Shown in pieces: positions 46,795 to 58,560 of a stretch of DNA of 64,000 nucleotides. The stretch is from positions 9,301,388 to 9,365,387 of the forward strand of contig NC_033635.1 of assembly GCF_001540865.1 (NCBI RefSeq), given 5' to 3'. The notes below the pieces were generated by a model. The model saw only the letters and a program-made list of their open reading frames with translations, had not been told where the DNA came from and did no database searches. The DNA is from Ananas comosus (taxonomy: Eukaryota > Streptophyta > Magnoliopsida > Poales > Bromeliaceae). Each line of letters begins with the position of its first letter. Position 1 is the stretch's first letter. The position numbers were made by a program, and so were the translations under genes.

Positions 46795-46832
46795 TTTTAT
46801 TTATCCGCAGCAAAGCGCGGTTTCTATACTAG
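46795..46832 (+). mobile_element. Helitron-like 3' terminus
   Basis: A CCGC/GCGG hairpin (46805-46820) lies 8 bp before the terminal CTAG at 46829-46832, followed by T, as in plant Helitron 3' ends. The 5' end is not identified; it may lie in 45640-46200. Confidence 0.5.
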
Positions 46833-46839
46833 TTATAAT

Positions 46840-47570
46840 TTTATTTTAGTGAATATATTTAAAATTTATAAATATTAACATATAGATATTTTAAATACTA
46901 TAAAATAAATTTAATTAATTAAATTTTAGTTTTGACATCTCTATCGTACAAATTTACTGGTGTGTATGAGATGTATATGTACAGTAGGTGCAGTCAACAG
47001 TTCCATTAAAGGCCAAGTGTCCATTGTGGGGCACTCTCCATTGTGGAGCAGTCAACAGTTCCATCCATTAATTCAGTGTACCTAGTGCACCATAGATCCT
47101 ATAAAAATTTTATTTTATTTTAATGTATGTGTCTAAATTTTATACTTTTTAATATATAAACATTCAAAATACTATAAAATAAATTTAATTAATTTCATTT
47201 TTGACATTTTTATCATATAAATTTGCTAGTTTGTATGAAATGTACACATACACCAGGTGCAAGCAATAATTTTCAATAGATAGGAGTATGGTTTTGTGGA
47301 CATCTGTCCATTCCAATTGGTGCACTCGGTAAACTATGGACCCAATAAAAATATAATTTTATTTTAGTAAAATATCAAAAAATTATAAATATTAACACAT
47401 AGACATTTTAAATATTATAAAATAAATTGAATTAATTAAAATTTTGTTTTGGCATTTTTATTGTACAAATTTACTAGTATATATGAGATGTATATGCATA
47501 TTAAGTGCAATCAATGAGTTCGACTAACAACTACTTTGAATTAGGCTCGTCAACTATTTTAATTTGATTA
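46840..47570. repeat. Three diverged copies of the GTGCACC-type dispersed repeat
   Basis: Each copy has an AATTAATT(A)AATTTT core, a TTGTACAAATTTACTGGTGT-like step, and an AGGTGCAGTCAA/GGTGCACTC border. Copies start near 46840, 47080 and 47310. A short GTCCATTGTGG direct repeat lies at 47010-47050. Confidence 0.6.
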
Positions 47571-47578
47571 ATTAATAT

Positions 47579-48228
47579 TGTGACACCCCAATAATCTCAC
47601 ATCGGATAGTTATGGCTAGATGTGTGGGTATATAAGCTTGATTAGGCTAGACATAATAATCGGGTTTAAGCATTTTGGGCCAGTGGTTAGGCCCAACGAG
47701 TTATTATTGTTAGCGGGTCAAGTCGTTACATTTGGTATTTAGAGCCAGTTCACCCGCCGGAAGTGTGAAATGAGTCTTGACTGAGCCAGGGTCGGACAAG
47801 TCTCTGTGACACCCCAATAGTCCTATCGGATGGGAATATAATTGCCATTGGGTTTAGTAGTCCCAACGAGTTCACCAGCCCGAAGTGTGAGATGGGGGAG
47901 TCTGTGACACCCCAATAGTCCCACATCGAGTAGTTATGGCTAGATGTGTGGTTTGAGTCCAATAAGTTATTATTGCTAGCGGGGTCGGGTCGTTACAGTC
48001 TCATATCATTTGGTGATCTTCGACTGTGTATGTGTTTAGGGCTGACGAGGACGTCGGGGCTTAAACGGGGGGAGTATATGACACCCTAATAATCCAACAT
48101 CGGATAGTTATGGCTAAATGTGGGGGTATATAAGCTTGACTAGGCGAGACATAATAACTGCATTTAAGCATTTTGTGCCAGTGATTAGGCCCAACGAGTT
48201 ATTATTGCTAGCAGGTTGGGTCGTTACA
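47579..48228 (+). mobile_element. Multi-LTR TRIM array within one AATAT duplication
   Basis: LTR-like copies begin at 47579, 47805 (deleted), 47903 and 48079, each TGTGACACCCC-like and ending GTTACA. Between them are reduced internal regions with GCCAGTTCACCCGCCGGAAG and polypurine tracts (ATGGGGGAG, CGGGGGGAG). The whole array is flanked by AATAT at 47574-47578 and 48229-48233, so it behaves as a single insertion that later rearranged, or inserted as a tandem. Confidence 0.8.
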
Positions 48229-48233
48229 AATAT

Positions 48234-48840
48234 CTTATCAACTTTTAATTGTTTCGATTTGAGCTATTTTATTTTTTCTAAATTGGTCGGAAGATTTGCT
48301 AGATTTAACAGTTTCATTGCCTACCAACCATTAAACCAATTGGAGTACTCCTCCACTTTCTGTTAATTATCTATTGTATCTCAAAATTTTAGATTATTAT
48401 ATCTAATTTCTCTAACATTCGTGCTTAATTTTGCTAAAGCTGGGATTTCTTATAAAATTATGTATATATTCATAAATTCTAGAAAAATATCATAAAATCA
48501 GTCAATTAAAAACTACAAATCAAGTAACTATTTTTTATTTTATCATAGTATTTTCAATTCTAGATATTGTTTGTATGGGTTGAAAAAAATTAGTAGATTA
48601 GAGTTAGAATAATAAAAAATAAAAAAATACAAAAAGAAGATATGTATCTTTTGGACAAACTAGCCTAAAAAATAAGCATATTACGAACCTTCCTTTTTTG
48701 TTTTAGAAAATTTTGAAAGTTTACGGAATTCTAAAGATCTAAATAAAAACTATCAAATATCTAGGAACAAAATCCATAATAAAATTTTATATTTTAGAAT
48801 TAAATATTAATATAAATATGTATCTAATATATATTTAATC
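48234..48840. other. AT-rich sequence
   Basis: No feature I can support. Confidence 0.3.
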
Positions 48841-49619
48841 ATAGTATGAATGAGGCTACTATATTATTTATACTATAGTTTCGTTTTCGATCTTAGAGTG
48901 TTCAAATCAACGATCCACATCGTCAAATATGATCTAGAATATATGAAGCTCTTAGAAATAAAATTTTAATTTTTTCAACATCGTTTCGTTAGTAAGTAAA
49001 TTATGTCAAAATGAAGGCCAATTTGCATAAAAAATCCACTAGTTTTGTGCTTTTGCAAAAATGGTCCACTTTTTTCGATTTGTAGATTCGGACTGGATTT
49101 TCAGAAAACTGACCAAAATACCCTTATTACTTTTTCTCTCTCATCTTTCTCTCTCCTTTTTTTTTTCTCTCGTTCATTTTTTTTCTCTCGCCGAAGAGGC
49201 ACCGAAGGCAGAGGCGGAAGCGGAAACGGCCCGTCTCGCCTCTCACCCTTATGCTCTCGCCCTCGCCCTCGCCTGCGCACTCCCCACCTTCCTCGCCTCC
49301 GACCCCGCCGAGGCCGCACCGCGACTCTTTTTTTTTTTTCCTCTCCGACTCTCCTCCACCGTCTTCGACGATGACGCCTCTCTCGTCCTTCCCCGCCCTT
49401 CTTGTCCTCTACCTCTCCCTCCTTCTCTGCCGCCTCTGACGATGGCGCATCTTCGCCGACGCCGACACCGTGGAGGTCGTTGCGGCGCTGCAGCCTCGGA
49501 GCGGGGGGTCCTTAACGACGTCGTCGCCGGCGCCGTGGCCGTTGGCAGAGGGATGACAAAAACAAATTATAGAAGAAGCAAGAAAAAAAAATAAAGATAA
49601 AAAATTATAGAAAAAGAAA

Positions 49620-50375
49620 TATGAATATAAAATTGCACATTTAAAATAAATTGCATTGTTTTAAAAGAACGTTGCACTATTATAGATATAAGTTGCACTA
49701 CTTAAGATGTAATATGCAGCTTTAAGATAAAAATTACACTCTTTAAATAAAAATTACATTCTTTGAAAGATATTTACACTGTCTCTTCTCTTATTTCACT
49801 CTTTTAGATGTAAACTGCATCCATTAAGATAAAAGTTATACTTTTTGAGAGATATTTATACTGTTTCTCGTCTTATTGCACTCTTTGAGATGTAAACTGC
49901 ACCCCTTTAAAAGATATTTATACTGTTTCTTCTTTTGTTGCACTGTTTTTTCTCTTGTTGCATTATTTCTCCTCTTGTTATACTATTTTTCCTCTTAAAC
50001 TGCACCTTTTAAAAAAAATAGTGTAATAAGAGAAGAAATAGTGCAACAAGAGAAAACACAGTACCACAAGAGGAGAAACAGTATAAATATCTCTTAAAGG
50101 GGTGTAGTTTATATCTCAAAGAGTGTAAGAAGAGAAAAAATAGTGTAAATATCTCTCAAAGAGTGCAACTTTCGTTTAAAGAGTGCAACTTTTATTTTAA
50201 TGGATGCAGTTTACATATGAAAGAGTGCAATAAGAGGAGAAACAGTATAAATATCTCCCAAAGAGTGCAATTTTTGTTTAAAGAGTGTAATTTTTATCTT
50301 AAATCTGCAGTTTATATCTTAAGTAGTGCAACATATGCCCGTAATAGTACAACATTCTTTTAACGGTGCAATTTT
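49620..50375. repeat. Array of TTGCACTCTTT-type short repeats, mirrored about 50010
   Basis: Imperfect 20-40-bp units with TTGCACT, GATATTTATACTGTTTCTTC and AAACTGCA run to the axis. Their inverse (AGTGCAA, GAAACAGTATAAATATC) runs back out. This is the stem core of the foldback element. Confidence 0.75.
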
Positions 50376-50712
50376 ATTTTTCTCTTTCTTTTTCTATAAT
50401 TTTTTATCTTTATTTTTTTTCTTGCTTCTTCTATAATTTTTTTTTTGTCACCTCTCTCTGCCAACGGCCACGGCGCCAGTGACGATGCCACTAAGGACTC
50501 CCCGCTCCGAGGCTGCAGCGCCGCAGCGACCTCCACGGTGTCGGCATTAGCGTCAGCATCGGCAAAGATGCGTCGTCGTCGGAGATAGCAGTGGAGGAGG
50601 GAGAGGGAGAGGGAGAGGACGAGAAGGGCGGGGAAGGGCGAGAGAGGCGTCGTCGGAGACGGTGGAGGAGAGTCGGAGAGGGCGCGGCCTCGGCGGGGTC
50701 GGAGGCGAGGAA

Positions 50713-52938
50713 TGTAACATATCGAATCTCCAGGTTGCAATGCTAACTTTGATCTGATTGATCAAAGTGAGGCTTGAGTTGGTTGTGTGGCGTCCCTGAG
50801 TAATTCTGGAGGTGTGGGAATGGTTAATGATGGGTTTCGGAGGTATTTAGATGTCTTCGGTGCTAATTGGGCGCGAAAATAGACCTCAGAACACTTCTAG
50901 TGTTATATTGCAGATTTGGCACTGAGTATCGGTACCAAGCCAGGGGAGTACCGGTACCCAGCAGTGTACAGATTGGGCAGCTCTCAGGTTTGGGTTGCTG
51001 CTAGTTTGGTACCGGTACTCCCGCCCGAGTACCGGTACTCAGCCTAGAAAGGACTGATTTGTAATAGTTAATAAGGGTTGTTGTAAGGGGTTTAATTGCA
51101 TTTGTCTGGGTTTGTATAAAACCCCATCTCCCACACTTGTTCGTCCCAGACCGAAGGAAGCAATTCCTTCCTCCTATTCGTTTCCTTTTTCTTCTCTCTA
51201 GCAACCCTAAAGCAATAGGATTTGGAGGAGAATTAAAAGGGGAAATTAAATAGAAAATTGGTAGATTTATAGAAGATGAAGCTCTAGCACATGGAGAGCT
51301 TGAGTAGCTTGGAGTCAAGGTAAGTTTTCTTGCTCCTCTTGGTTAGGGTTTGTTGTAAACTCCCTAAATAGCTTGGTTTTGGGATTCTTAGGGTTTGGAG
51401 GGTTGAATTATTCCATGATTTCCTAAGAGAATTGAGTATCATGTTGTTATGTGGAACCTAAGCATGAAAATGGGATTTTGTAGGATTGGAGATCTAGATT
51501 GGAATTGATCTCATGTAATCCTAATTGAAGGTAAAACCGACGTGTTGGGAGACTCGGATCGAAGTTCTGACGAGTCTACATCGAGTTATTGAGGAAAAAC
51601 CTTATTTCGGCTTCGTTTGTTGCGGAGCGAGCGGAGTGATCGTTCATAAATTGCGGGAGGTGGTTTTCTCGCATTCCGGCATCACTTTGAGGTAGGTGGT
51701 GCTATCCGAAGTCATCGAATGACCTATTATGTCTATGTTACTTTTATTGAGCATACATGTATATATAGAGATGATATTCATGCATTATAGGGTTGAGATT
51801 GTTATGTGGTTAAATATGATATGTGGTCTAATTGTATGCTTTGTAAGCAAAAATACATGTGGACAATGGATAGTAAACATAGAACCCTATAGTTGTACGA
51901 ACAAATATTGACTATGGCAATAGTTAACAATTGACATTGTGAATAGACGGTATGAGTGGCACCAAGTTGTGTGAATGGTAAACAAGGAAAACAAACTTGT
52001 GACATAGTGACATTATCATAAGATAAATTGATTAGCATCTAGTGTTTACAGGCTAAACATAGAATTGTGGCATTATATTCTCTAATTGAGGATTGGATCG
52101 TACTCACAAGTAGTCTAATGCTCGAGGTAGGTCGCTCCACTTTGGGTGGTGAGCTCCGGAATTGTCATCAATTGGGTTGGTAGTGGAATTCTCCCAAGTA
52201 GACGGTTCTGTCGGGTTGTAGTGGAATCCTCCCCGACAAAAAGGATTTGGTTGGTGAGTTGTAGTTAACCAAATGGTTAACCAAGTTAATTGTGTAATGG
52301 TAATCATGGCATGCATGCATAAACTTCATGAGAATATCTAATGTTTTCCTTCAGCTTTGGTACATGTATTGTAGTTGTTATAGTTTGGTTATTATCTATT
52401 TCTTCTTGCCTACATATGCCTGAGTAGACCTAGTGGGTGAATCGGCAACGTCGGCAGCCGAACCCACTGAAAACTTTCAGTAGTTCTCAACCCAGTAACC
52501 ATGCAGGTCCTAGCGTGAGCGGGGCGATTGTGGATCGCGGCCTGGATATCGCGAACTAGCTAGCGGACCTCCATTGAGTATAGACACATACCTTGTACAT
52601 TTCATCTATTGTTGTTGATGAAAGAAAAAATGTAAGGATAATTCATTTCAGAGTTGATTATTGTACATATTGGAAGAATGTATGTAAACAAAATTATGAG
52701 CTTTGTTTTTGATTTAAAGTAATCAAGATACATATATGGATGTAATAATTAGTTTACTTTCACTTGCTCGTGTTGCTTGCCCTCGTGCAATTAAGCCATG
52801 TGTATTGAAAATTTTTCTGGACATTTTCTTATACATGTTTGGTTGTTGTAGAGCCTTGGGTGAACAGAGGAGGTTCTGTTCGTTCGGCGTCTGTGTACGT
52901 ACCCAAACAGGCCAAATTGACGGTCACAGGGCATGACA
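50713..52938 (-). mobile_element. Solo LTR nested in the MULE (AGGAA duplication)
   Basis: Runs TGTAACATATCG...GGGCATGACA and is flanked by AGGAA at 50708-50712 and 52939-52943. Removing it and one AGGAA restores the continuous GC-rich arm (GGCGAGGAAGGTG), as confirmed by the opposite arm at 49290-49305. It contains TACCGGTAC palindromes at about 50950-51045. No gag/pol. Strand is inferred by comparison with LTRs at 26831 and 53753, which read the other way. Confidence 0.85.
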
Positions 52939-53589
52939 AGGAAGGTGAGGGGTGTGCGGGCGAGGGCAAGAGCGAGGGTGAGGGCGAGAGCATGAGGATG
53001 AGAGGCGAGGCGGGCCGTTTCCACCTCCACCTCCACTGCTTTCTTCGGCGAGAGAAAAAAAAATAAACGAGAGAAAAGAAGAGGAGAGAGAAAGAGGTGA
53101 GAGAAAAAATAATAAAAGTATTTTAGTTGGTTTGTTGAAAATTCGGACCGAATCTGCAAAATTAAAAAAGGTGGCCCAGTTTTGCAAAAGCTCAAAATTT
53201 ATGAATTTTTTATACAAATTGGCCCAAAATGAATGGTGAAAATTGAACAATCTTTAAAATTTGAGAATAGAACTTTTGAATTTAAGATCAAGGATGCTGA
53301 CTTTGATTTAGATAGTTTAAAGTATTTTCTATCAAAATTTGAATAAATTTAGATTCTTCTACATCGTTAGATTACAAATTCGCTATAGTTGCCATTGAAA
53401 ATTAATAAGTTTGAAATATAAAATTCTATTTCTAAAAATTTTAAATATCATAGATCAGTTTTAACGGTGTGAATTGTTGATTTGAACACCCTAAGATTGA
53501 AAACGACACTATAGTATCGCAGTCTCGATAATATAGATAGTATAGAAGCCTAGCTCATAATAATATATACTATATTTTATAAATATAAT

Positions 53590-53632
53590 TAAGAACATAT
53601 CCATCCTACTTGCAACAAAGTACGGATGCATT
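53590..53632 (+). mobile_element. Possible degenerate Helitron 3' end
   Basis: TACTTGCAACAAAGTA hairpin, then CTAGTTAGT, resembles the motif at 46795-46832. Weak. Confidence 0.3.
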
Positions 53633-54157
53633 GCTAGTTAGTACTATATAGGAATGACAATTTTTCTACGAACTCGGATCCCTAAAAGATTCGCCCCAAA
53701 TTAGGCAAAAATTGAAATGATTTTATTCCTGTGGGGATGGGTGGAATATACTTGTCACGCCCCGGGACCGGCGGAGGCCCTCCCGGTAGCGTGCCCAGAC
53801 CCGCCATATGTCTACACATATAAGGCGTCTACAATAAAAGCGGAAGAAAAGCAAGAAATAGAACAAATAAAAGGGAAATAACCAGCAACTAATGATATCA
53901 GAGCAAATATAATTCTAACATCTACACCAAAGTAAAGAGATAAGGGTAGACAACAAAGGAAATCATAAGCAGTACAATATCTGTCTCAAAAGTACAAAAA
54001 TGGTGGTCTCTAATACACTGGTAAAACTCTCAACCTCTCGCAAAATAAAACACAACGAGAGGTAGACCACCTAGCGAATCGTCCTCGAGGGAAGCTAGCT
54101 CGAAGCAACCCCCTTCCCGCGGTCCCTGGCCTCGCCCTGAGTGGAAGGCTCTGAAAA

Positions 54158-54341
54158 ACATCGAGAAAAAGAGGGCGTGAGAACTATAATTTATAGTTCC
54201 CAGTGGGCAATTACTGACCTCAGCTCTTGCTCCACTAGGCCCCAAAAACNACATCGAGAAAAAGAGGGCGTGAGAACTATAATTTATAGTTCCCAGTGGG
54301 CAATTACTGACCTCAGCTCAATGCACCACTAGGCCCCAAAA
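54158..54341. repeat. 92-bp duplication flanking the N at 54250
   Basis: ACATCGAGAAAAAGAGGGCG starts at 54158 and again at 54251, directly after the N. The copies are identical apart from a few bases near CTCCACTAGGCCCC. An assembly join is the simplest reading. Confidence 0.75.
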
Positions 54342-56059
54342 GAAAAGGGTAAGTACTAAAGCAGTAATAAGAGTAATAGCAACAATAATACGAAAGCATA
54401 AATGAAGTGCTGAACCGCTATATCTCAAGTAACATGATGTCCAATGCATGAAGTATAAGCCCTAACCAAGCAACCGCGTGTGCTATGATGCAACAATGAA
54501 ATCGGTAAGTATGCTATATGCACCAAAGCTATATCATGAGCATGTCAAAGTAATCCAACTACTAAACCTATCTAGTAGTGATTGTTCATATTCAACACCA
54601 TGTCGATTTCCATTTCCAACTAAGGACCTACCAAGGGTAGTCCAGCTTGTGCCGCCTAAGTGCCTGTGGTAGCCCGACATTCCTACTCTTGGAATGTGTC
54701 TGTCCCACTCGACCCCGTAGGCTTCTCAATACCGCACGAGCGAACGTAGTCGCGTAGGCTAACTCCGGAGTGCCGGCTTGTAGGGAGCGACCCTCACAAG
54801 CATGTGCGAATGAGCACAAATGGCAAGCAAGCGTAGTCCAAGTCTCAAATATCCAATCCTCATGTCTCTAACATGGTATCATAACTAGCATCCCGAAGAT
54901 CTAGTCTAAGTCACAATGTGAGGTTTTAGCATTTGCCACGCCTAGTGCCCCTTGATGACACTTAGGCAATTTGGTGTCCAACTTGTAACCCAAGTTCCTC
55001 GATGGCCCTACTCACTAGGTTCACACATGTCCCGAGCTCAATGCCGCTTGATGACATTAGCTCTCTAGTTCACAGTACATTCTAGTTCAATACCTCTACT
55101 CATGGCAATTTATGTCATTTTCATGTCCCAGTCGAAAACTTATGTTAACCCCGTAATGAATGACATAGTCATTTACTCTCAGTACCAAAGAAATTCAACG
55201 CTCATATCAGACATGCTAAATCAACCAAGATCTCCAAGCACTCTCTACTATCATAAGAGGTCCCAAAAATCATCATATATAAACTTATGCATTTAGCATT
55301 TCTAAAATCATAATACAATGTATTTTGCATGATCATGTATAATAAATATGTACAACCACTTAATCACCAATATCGAGGATTTCTCAATTATATAGGCTAT
55401 CGGTCTAAACTCACGACGTCAACGAAGCTTGTCGTATTGCTCACGGAGGTTTCTACAATTCTAGCACCCTATGGGACATCAAAAGAGGTTCATCCAAACG
55501 AAACGTGAAGAGCCAAAGCTCAACTTAAAGCATCTAGCAAAGGGCAAAACTTACCTCAAAGAACGAAGTCTCTTCCATGCCAAAAGAGAGCCTAGAACCC
55601 TCTCATCGTAACTAGAGGAAGGTTTAATCCAACCAATGAGCTTCAAAAGCCCTAAAACGAACAATGCCCAAAATAAAAAACACTAAAACACCAATTCTAG
55701 GGTATTCATCTCAATGAACCGCTTAAAATCTAAAACTAGAGGAGGAAGATCTTCGCCACTTACTCCTTGAAGCCTCAAAGACCAGCTCAAAGTCCTCACA
55801 ACTCCAAGTATCTTCCTCAATCAAACTCCAAATCCAGTTTCAGCTCCAACAATGGTGGAAAATAGCTCCAAAGGGAAAAACGAGAGGAAAATCCATCAAA
55901 ACCATTGCAAAATGGGGATCAAATCAAAGACTGATGAGTGTGGGAAGCTCCTTACCTGGTTCTCCCACTATTTCTCAGCCGGAAAAGCCTGGGCTGTGGT
56001 GCTGATATTAAAGCCACAATCGCACATATAAGCCCCTGCGAGTCTCAAAGTGCGAAACG

Positions 56060-56310
56060 CCGCCTGACCGGTACACGGGCCTTGTACCGGCTACAAGGTC
56101 CCGAGAATCCACAACCGGGCTCGGGTTACGCCTGTTCTGCGGCACTGTACCGGTACAGGCCCGATGGCTGTACCGGTACAACCATCAACATTGTACCGGT
56201 ACAAGACCATCCTTGTACCGGTACAAGACCTGCGAAAATGCAAACCCGAGGCTCGGGTTTGCGAGCTCGCGGCTCTGTACCGGTACAAGCACAGCCTTGT
56301 ACCGGTACAA
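56060..56310. repeat. Cluster of GTACCGGTAC palindromes
   Basis: At least six perfect 10-bp palindromes GTACCGGTAC, usually extended to TTGTACCGGTACAA, lie at about 56151, 56172, 56193, 56215, 56278 and 56299. Weaker forms lie at 56069 and 56087. Confidence 0.85.
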
Positions 56311-56510
56311 GCCCGCCAGACAGCCAATCCGAGAGCTGACCAAAATCCAAATTTTTAGATTTTGGTGCAAGGCTTTGTACCACACTCCTCGGGACACGTG
56401 CTATAGGTCGGAACACAGTCAACGACCTACCAGAAAATCTGGAAAAACTCTGGACACTGTCCAAACACTCGAACCTCGCAATTTGCAAAGGTCCAGTGCG
56501 TCACAATACT

Positions 56511-57727
56511 AGACCTTTGCAAAATGACAAGATTGTAGTATAAGATGATGATTGACACTTCTATAGAGTGTTGGATTAAGTTGGTGTTGTTTTGACACAA
56601 AATGAATGTAGCAACGAACTGAGAAAGTGAAAATCAGCTTAAGTAGTGTTTCTATGCATTTTTCGATACCCCAAAGTTATTTAGGGCGCCTAAAAGTAGT
56701 GAGTGAGGTAAAGTCATTCCAAGCTGTAGTTTCAAATGCTCAGTTGCGTTGTTGTGGAGTCTAAATGATTTGGGTGGAGTTTTCGGTTGCTCTATTTCAT
56801 CGTAGCTGAGCCCGAAAGAGGAAGTCGCTAGTTATGTACGAATTTGAGTGCCTGAATGTACTGTGGACGTGTGAAAGACATGATAGAGATAACTGAATTT
56901 CAACGGGAGCGATGAACAGGTGAGTCATCTCATCGATTAAACGAGGATTCAGGTGTAGGGTCTGGGTGCCTAAAAGATTTCGGGCGGCTACAATATGTTT
57001 AGAGAACCCATTACAACTACGCACATGAATGTCCACGACCATGAGGTTTTGAATGCCGAAGGTTGGTTTTGGGTGTTGAAACTTTATAAGAAACTAAGAT
57101 CTTACCTTCTGCCATGATTTCGATTTCAATACCCGGATTATAGATGACGGTCCTAGCTCGTGGTTCGTCCTCGTTCGTGATATGCAAGAAAGCAGGACAT
57201 TTCGAGTCTAATTCCCTTATCCCTGGAGATGGAGCCGTCACAAGAAATTGGATTATGATTAGACCGAGACTCCCATATATTGCATATTTATATATAACTT
57301 AATGTAAAAATGTTAAATTACGTCCGTCCATCAAGGACGTGTCCAAATACATACTAACCGTTAGATCTTCCGTATCTTTATAAATCGACTTAAATAGATC
57401 GATTGTATCTTTATAAATCGCCTTGAATAAATTGCGTTGGCCACATCCAACACTGGGCGCTTGAATCTCGACTCTTTTGCACTGGTGGCTGATTTATGAG
57501 GTTTTAAGGATTTTTTTTTAAACGTGACTCATCTATAAATAGTCTAGGGGTACATACTTTTGCTTTTTTTTCTCACTTTCTACTCCCTGAGACATTGAGC
57601 TTCTTCTTCTTATTCCTTCTTCCTCCTTGGTGATTGAGTAGGACCACCATTGGAGGTAAGCTAGAAGGTGACCTCCCTTCTTTGTTGGAGTTTTGGTAGT
57701 GATATGAGGCCTATGTAGTTGGAGTAG
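56511..57727. other. Unassigned intergenic sequence
   Basis: Balanced composition, no recognised gene. A minus-strand open stretch at 57017-57241 has some codon-like quality but no family resemblance. Short direct repeats TCTTTATAAATCG occur at 57375 and 57410. Confidence 0.3.
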
Positions 57728-58560
57728 TGTCACACCCCGAGACCGCTAATTGGACCTGCTCAGGCACGTGCAACAGACCCACTGAACAAGCAAAGCTTCC
57801 CTACCCATATGAGGCGGAATCATATACCAACCCGTACATTCATATACGATAGAGATATATGCGATGTCAAAATACAACTACTATTTTAAACCATTCAACT
57901 TTAACAATTTTAAAGTTTACAACTACTACAACTATTTCACAAAAACTAAACTATATCGGAGTTTACATATTTTGATCTTTACAATGATTGGTTATCCCAA
58001 AATAAAAGGTATATTTAGACTTCTTTCTAGGTCTACTACTCCGTGACACCCTTGCCGTGGCCACACGCCTCACTGCGATTGCGGGCTCTGAAAAAAAAAG
58101 TAAATAATAAAGGAGTCAGAACTACAGTTAATTTTTAATAAGTACAACCACCTTAACTGGCGCTCTACACTCACTCCGTCTGAAGAAGACATTGGTAGAC
58201 AATTAATGAAAACAACAAATATTTCTACTAAGGAAGTGTGATAACTTTAGTTACAACTACAATACCTCGATATATACAAGATACCACTATGTTACCGGTT
58301 GCATGTTTACCCAATTATCTCATGTCTCTAACCATCTATTTGATTGGTCCCATTACACATACACATCTTATGGTGAGCCGAGGATATTGTGCTACTCTCC
58401 AATTGGTACACACATCTCGTGGAAAGCCGAGGGAGATAGTGCAACTCTCCAATTGGTACATACTCACACGTCATAAAGAGCCAAGGGATATTGTACTACT
58501 CTCCAATTTGTACATAGACACACCTCATGGAGAGCCTAGGGAGATTGTACTATTGTTCAA
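57728..58560. mobile_element. LTR fragment of the TGTCACACCCC family
   Basis: Starts TGTCACACCCCGAGACCGCT like the LTRs at 26831 and 53753. The other end and a TSD were not found, so it is truncated or diverged. Confidence 0.5.

Larger units (their letters stand above)
49016..53224. mobile_element. Full-length foldback Mutator-like element with 9-bp TSD
   Basis: The ends GGCCAATTTGCATAAAAAAT and ATTTTTTATACAAATTGGCC are flanked by a perfect 9-bp duplication CAAAATGAA (49007-49015 and 53225-53233), the Mutator signature. Without the nested LTR the element is about 1.98 kb and is one long inverted repeat with its axis near 50010. Each arm holds, in mirrored order, the terminal repeat, a CT tract, a GC-rich block (49195-49550 and 50450-50710 plus 52944-53050) and a set of AGAGTGCAA/TTGCACTCT short repeats. 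There is no transposase. Weak open frames in the GC blocks look non-genic. Confidence 0.88.
48845..53560. mobile_element. MITE of the CGGAGGCCTCCG family, split by a MULE
   Basis: The left piece (48845-49015: TTTCGATCTTAGAGTGTTCA, TGATCTAGAATATATGAAGC) and right piece (53225-53560: GTTTTAACGGTGTGAATTGT, CACCCTAAGATTGAAAACGA) are the two arms of one MITE. This is clear by comparison with the copy at 40575-40852. The MULE at 49016-53224 sits between them. Confidence 0.75.
53753..56505 (+). mobile_element. Solo LTR (about 2.7 kb) with ATACT duplication
   Basis: Starts TGTCACGCCCCGGGACCGGC and ends CAGTGCGTCACA. Perfect ATACT flanks lie at 53748-53752 and 56506-56510. Its start and end align with the LTR at 26831-28710. 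It carries a dense cluster of GTACCGGTAC palindromes (56060-56310). A 92-bp duplication around the N at 54250 inflates its length. No coding domains. Strand follows the TGTCAC...CA reading and is a convention only. Confidence 0.82.

Noticed and set aside
49061..49594. 177-codon open frame
   Set aside because: Lies inside the left arm of the foldback MULE, is low complexity (Leu/Ala/Pro/Phe), and is mirrored in the other arm. No domain is recognisable.
56091..56512. Overlapping open frames on both strands with YRYK/VPVQ repeats
   Set aside because: Translation artefact of the repeated GTACCGGTAC palindrome in the LTR.
57017..57241. 74-codon minus-strand open frame
   Set aside because: Some codon-like quality but no family resemblance or splice support.
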